Of a stretch of DNA of 64,000 nucleotides, positions 60,263 through 64,000 are shown one piece after another. Positions within the stretch are counted from its first letter, which is position 1. Every line of letters begins with the position of its first letter. Both the position numbers and the translations under genes were made by a program. A model generated the notes under the pieces. It saw nothing but the letters and a program-made list of their open reading frames with translations, was not told where the DNA came from and did not search any database. The stretch comes from Brasenia schreberi (lineage: Eukaryota > Streptophyta > Magnoliopsida > Nymphaeales > Cabombaceae), in NCBI GenBank assembly GCA_036023115.1, contig JAYKKT010000061.1, positions 17,707,501 to 17,771,500 on the forward strand, written 5' to 3'.

Positions 60263-60535
60263 TCTCAATGCGGATCTTATTGACTTCTTTTTGTGTGGAT
60301 ATTCCATGCTTCAAAATTTGGTATCGATTTTGAAGTTCGGGTCTTTCTGGATAAATGGGTCTAGATAGTGAAGATTGATTTGTGTATTATGATGAAATTA
60401 GTAGTTGTTTACAGTTTATGTGTTTTTCTTTAATATAAAGTTGTGTACTTGCTATTGTCATATGCTTATGTTAATTGATGTCTCACTTGTTGTAGCTTAA
60501 ATATTATATATAATATATAATATTATATACCCTAG

Positions 60536-60604
60536 CCGTGTCGCAACACTCAAAATTTTTAAAATTTGCCCTATCTCGCACCCGCACCCGTATCCGTGTC
60601 GCAC
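60536..60604. repeat. GC-rich CGACACGG repeat, right arm (inverted)
   Basis: CCGTGTCGCAACACTC and TCGCACCCGCACCCGTATCC followed by GTGTCGCAC. The reverse complement resembles 59995-60012. LTR D3 begins immediately after. Confidence 0.6.
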
Positions 60605-61012
60605 TGTAATGAAGACGATGCTCCAATATAGTTGTGGAAGATTGATGAATGAATATCACCATAATGTAATTATTACGAAGCCTTAGAAAAGACTATAGCC
60701 AAGAGCAACGAGCATACACTAAAGGGATAACGAACACAAAGCAAACTTGAATAAATAATATTTATTCACAAAAGGCTTGAAGTCTACAATGGATTACAAG
60801 GGATATTTATAGAGAGTAAGAAGTGAGAGTGAGTGAGAGAGAGAATGGAGTAAAGATAGGGGGTTGGCTGTGGCCAGCCCCTCCAACTGCTATCCAACTA
60901 GCCGTGGGAGGCATGGGCCCCCAACGACTAGTGGCCTTGGGGGCCCTAGCCCGGATAGCCTAGTTGGCGAGGGTCTGCCAAGGCCGAGCCCAAATGGCCC
61001 CTATTTCTAACA
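60605..61012 (-). repeat. 3' LTR (LTR D3) of copia element running off the window
   Basis: The minus strand starts TGTTAGAAATAGGGGCC and ends CTTCATTACA, 408 bp. The polypurine tract TTAAGAGCGGGG lies at 61024-61013 on the minus strand. Confidence 0.9.
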
Positions 61013-61121
61013 CCCCGCTCTTAAACTGATAGCTCTATGACCTGAATTTTGCCAATTAAAGATTAAAATCGAGGAGCAAGTAATGACTTGGTGAACACAT
61101 CTGCAAGCTGATATTCTGATT

Positions 61122-61500
61122 TTACAAACTATAATATTGGAGATGCTCTTCACGAACATAGTGACAATCCATTTCTATGTGCTTTGTACGCTCATGAAAG
61201 GTATAATTATTGGCTATATACATAGCATTTTTGTTGTCGTAGAACATGATTGGAGGAGCTTCCAATTGTATGCCCAAGTCCTGAAGTAGTCGTCGCAACC
61301 AAGTTAGTTCTGTAGTAATGTTGGCCATTGCACAGTACTTGGCTTCGGTGGATGAAAGAGACACCTTTTGTTGTTTCTTACATCTCCATGAGATGAGTGA
61401 GTGACTAAGAAATATGCAGTAGCCGATAGTAGAGTTCCTGTCACTTACATCACCACCCCAATCAGCATCAGTATATGCGAACAACTGAGATAACGAGGAA
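61122..61500 (-). pseudogene. Copia RNase H
   Basis: FAYTDADWGGDVSDRNSTIG, SLISWRCKKQQKVSLSSTEA, KYCAMANITTELTWL, FYDNKNAMYIANN and FHERTKHIEMDCHYVREEHL. All core copia RNase H motifs are present and open over 120 codons. The C-terminal end runs into stops before the polypurine tract. Confidence 0.92.
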
Positions 61501-61823
61501 GAGGATAAAAATACTCCCTTAGTTGAGGTTTGTCGAATTTATCGAACAATCCTCAATGCTAAGAAAATAATAAAGTTACCTCTATCATCACGAGTTACCT
61601 CAATGCTAAGAAAATAAGAAAGTTGACGAAGATCCTTTATTTTAGATACTTATATTATCACTACCTTAATAATCATATCATCGACGTAGAGTAAAAGAAT
61701 AACAATACCTGCAGAGGATTTTCTTATAAACAAGGCAGTGTCAGTATAACAGATAGTAAAACCATGCAATGCCATAAATTCAATCATTCTATCAAATCAA
61801 GCCTTGGGAGCTTTTTTGAGACC

Positions 61824-61840
61824 ATATAAAGCTCTTTTGA
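61824..61840. repeat. Target-site duplication, left copy (LINE tail 61841-62027)
   Basis: ATATAAAGCTCTTTTGA, repeated exactly at 62028-62044. It falls inside the RT codons for the KALYG-type motif. Confidence 0.95.
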
Positions 61841-62027
61841 AAAACTAAATTTGGAAAGTATTAAAAGAGGTAGAGGACGACCACAAAAGTGTTGGAAAGA
61901 AATAATAAAGAATGATCTAGCTTATTGGGAGTTAACTGCTAACATGGCACACGATCGGGATCTGTGGAAACAAAGAATTCATATAGCCGACCCCGTCTAG
62001 TATGGGAAAAGGCTTAGTTGTTGTTGT
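61841..62027 (+). mobile_element. 5'-truncated RTE LINE 3' end inside copia RT
   Basis: 187 bp nearly identical to the last part of 962-4221, from KLNLESIKRG codons through GACCCCGTCTAGTATGGG to a GTTGTTG tail. Flanked by a 17-bp perfect duplication. Confidence 0.95.
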
Positions 62028-62044
62028 ATATAAAGCTCTTTTGA
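62028..62044. repeat. Target-site duplication, right copy (LINE tail 61841-62027)
   Basis: ATATAAAGCTCTTTTGA, identical to 61824-61840. Confidence 0.95.
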
Positions 62045-62874
62045 GCTTTAAAACTTGCTTTTTAGGAAGATTGAGACCAAGAAGAGGCTCCATATATACT
62101 TCTTCCTTCAACCAACCATTCAAAAAAGTATTTTTAACGTCTAACTAATAGATATTCCAATGATGAATTGCACATACAGTTATAAGTGTTCTAACAGTTA
62201 TCATTCTAGCTACAAGAGCAAAGGTCTCTTCATAATCAATTCCATATTCTTGTGAGCAACCCTTGGCAACCAATTTAGCTTTATAACGATCTAGTGAGCC
62301 ATCACCATTAGTCTTGATTTTATATACCCACCGAAAACATATAGTCTTTTTGTTTGATGGTCTAGAGACAATATCCCAAGTTTGGGATCTATATAAAGCA
62401 TCCAACTCTTCATTCATTGCATGAATCCAGTCTTGTGATAATTGGGCTTCTTTAAAGGTTCTAGGTTCCTTTATGGCTGAAATATTTGTTACTAAAGCTC
62501 TATGTCTTGGTGAAAAACTATCATATAAGACAAATCTTAAAAGACGTCTAGAATCACGGTTTGACCATCTAGGAATAGGCACAGATCTCCTATTATAATG
62601 TTGATCAAAAGGTGTAATAGAGTGTATGGTAATCAAATGTTCATCAAGATCATTTTCTTCATGAATTACCTCTTCACCTAAAATATCATTCAAGAAGGAA
62701 TATAAGGAGTCATTAAGAGAACTATCATCATCCATGCTTTTAAAAACATATTCATTTAAAAAAAAACTAACATCTCGTGATACATAAAGCTTATCAGTTT
62801 TACAATCATAACACCTATATCCCTTTTTTTTATTCAATATCCTATAAAGACACATTCTATGGCCCGAGATGATA

Positions 62875-63960
62875 GTTTACCGTCTTTGTCGGTATAAATA
62901 AAGCATTTACATCCAATAACATACAATCTAGAATAGTTGGAAGAAACTTTAAAGAGTTTTTCTATAGGAGATATATTTTGTAAAACTGAAAAAGACATCC
63001 GATTAATTAAATAGACTACAGTCATAATAGCTTCTGCCCAAAAATTTTTAGGAATACCACTTTATAAAAGCAAAGTTCTTGTGGTTTCCAAAATATGTCT
63101 ATGCTTACATTCGGAAATACCATTTTGTTGAGGAGTCTTAGAGCAAGAAGTTTGATGTATAATTTCAAATGTATTGAGATGGTTTTTAAAATCCTTTCAC
63201 ATAAACTCTCCTCTTGAATCGGATAAAAAAATCTTGATTTCGGAATCAAATTGATTGTTTACAAGATTATAAAAGATAACAAAATTTTGAAAGACATCGG
63301 ATTTTGCTTTTAAAAGATATACCTATGTATACCTAGTAAAGTCATCTACAAAAATGATATAATAGGAAATACCTCTTTTAGACAAAACGGGTGTCGGACC
63401 CCATACATCCGAATGAATTATTTCGAAGGGTCTTGTTGTAACATGTGTTTTGTTTGAAAATGAAAGATGTTGCATTTTACTGAGAACACAATCTTTGCAA
63501 AAAAAAGATTCCTTAGATTTTATTCCAAGAGGACATTGATACAGTTTTTGAGCATTAAGATGTCCTAGTCTCTTGTGCCATAAAAGAGACTCATTTGTCA
63601 AAACATAACATATCCTATACTATGCAAATAGTCCATAATGTAAAATCCGCCCTCTCTATAGCTACGACCAATCACCTTCTTCAAGAGATGATCCAGTACA
63701 ATACATCCCGTGGATAAAAAGGTTATAACACAATTTTTATCCGAAATTCGGGATACAGAAAGTATGTTCAAATTTAGTTTTGGAACACCACTAATTTTGA
63801 AAACTTCAAAATTTTTGTTTTGAAAGTCACCAATTTTATCAACATTTAATTGTGTTGCATCCGCAGTATAAACACATGATAAGGGTTTTTGAACACATGA
63901 TTTTAAAATATTTTTATTATAAGTCATATGAAATGAGGCATCGGAATCAAGAATCTAAGA
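62875..63960 (-). pseudogene. Copia protease end, pre-integrase and integrase core
   Basis: Pieces from right: MTYNKNILKSCVQKPLSCVY (after the protease site), NILSVSRISDKNCVITFLST, SYREGGFYIMDYLHS, then LLWHKRLGHLNAQKLYQCPL and CKDCVLSKMQHLSF (HHCC site). FEIIHSDVWGPTPVLSKRGI and VDDFTRYT follow (first catalytic Asp intact here), then a decayed ..NGVAE-like region (63140-63100) and VVYLINRMSFSVLQ. Frame breaks at about 63600, 63325, 63250 and 63025. Confidence 0.87.
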
Positions 63961-64000
63961 AACCATACATACCTTGAACTTAGTTGGTTGAACAAGAACA

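Larger units (their letters stand above)
61650..62855 (-). pseudogene. Copia integrase C-terminus and reverse transcriptase, split by LINE
   Basis: The open part (62855-62145, 236 codons) starts in the integrase C-terminal domain (GYRCYDCKTDKLYVSRDVSF). An acidic linker follows, then AQLSQDWIHAMNEELDALYR and RWVYKIKTNGDGSLDRYKAK. LVAKGCSQEYGIDYEETFAL ends this part. Beyond a stop come LDVKNTFLNGWLKEEVYMEP and KLKRALY, then the LINE, then GLKKAPKA, FDRMIEFMALHGF and LLLYVDDMIIK (catalytic YVDD, about 61680). Stops are few, so the element is probably not very old. Confidence 0.9.
60605..64000 (-). mobile_element. Copia element (LTR D family), 3' part, cut by window end
   Basis: Right to left on the minus strand: protease-to-integrase (63960-63000), integrase C-terminus and RT (62855-61650), RNase H (61500-61122), polypurine tract, 3' LTR. 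A piece between RT and RNase H (around 61500-61700) is shortened. A 187-bp LINE tail is inserted in the RT. Multiple stops make it inactive. Confidence 0.9.

Overview
This is nuclear DNA of a flowering plant. The signs are spliced genes with AT-rich introns, a hAT element of the DUF659 type, Ty1-copia and Ty3-gypsy retroelements primed by initiator-Met tRNA, RTE-type LINEs with the plant-style tail (a CCCGTCTAGTATGGGAAAAGGC-like end followed by TTG repeats), long AT/GA/CT/CA microsatellites, and gene fragments related to plant PPR, XRI1 and hnRNP proteins. The sequence does not settle which plant it is. Nothing looks bacterial or organellar.

Layout. 0-6 kb: a dead hAT transposase gene (minus) split by an essentially full-length RTE LINE (962-4221) with a 13-bp target-site duplication (TSD). 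A second LINE fragment sits at the left edge. 7.3-9.4 kb: a four-exon host gene (plus) for a ~237-aa single-pass membrane protein of unknown function, with a small LINE tail in intron 2. 10-17 kb: a Ty3-gypsy LTR, PBS and decayed pol, then a C-rich and an AT-rich non-coding tract that look like LTR or untranslated retroelement sequence. 17-24 kb: microsatellites, a copia RT relic and an almost complete LINE (minus). 24.5-30.5 kb: a complete but dead copia element with two 406-bp LTRs. 32.8-35.7 kb: an old, badly decayed LINE (plus). 37.8-44.4 kb: a host gene for a ~589-aa coiled-coil, basic-tailed protein whose last coding exon is only 30 nt. 46-51 kb: gypsy relics.

51.8-64 kb is the most unusual part. 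A non-autonomous LTR element (51,840 to about 55,612) has LTRs and a PBS but no recognisable polymerase. Instead it carries intronless fragments of plant genes: a P-class PPR gene, an XRI1-like gene and a DUF4283/zinc-knuckle sequence. A copia element lying head-to-head next to it (minus) has an LTR of the same family and is a candidate source of the mobilising enzymes. A segment homologous to the tail of the gene-carrying element recurs inverted at 59.7-59.9 kb. Beside it is an hnRNP-type RRM fragment lying between GC-rich inverted repeats. Two further copia elements with a second LTR family fill the rest, and one of them carries a fresh 187-bp LINE tail with a 17-bp TSD.

Only the two spliced genes look like functioning host genes. 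Every transposon reading frame seen carries stops or frameshifts. Splice sites and exon joins were read by eye and have no transcript support.
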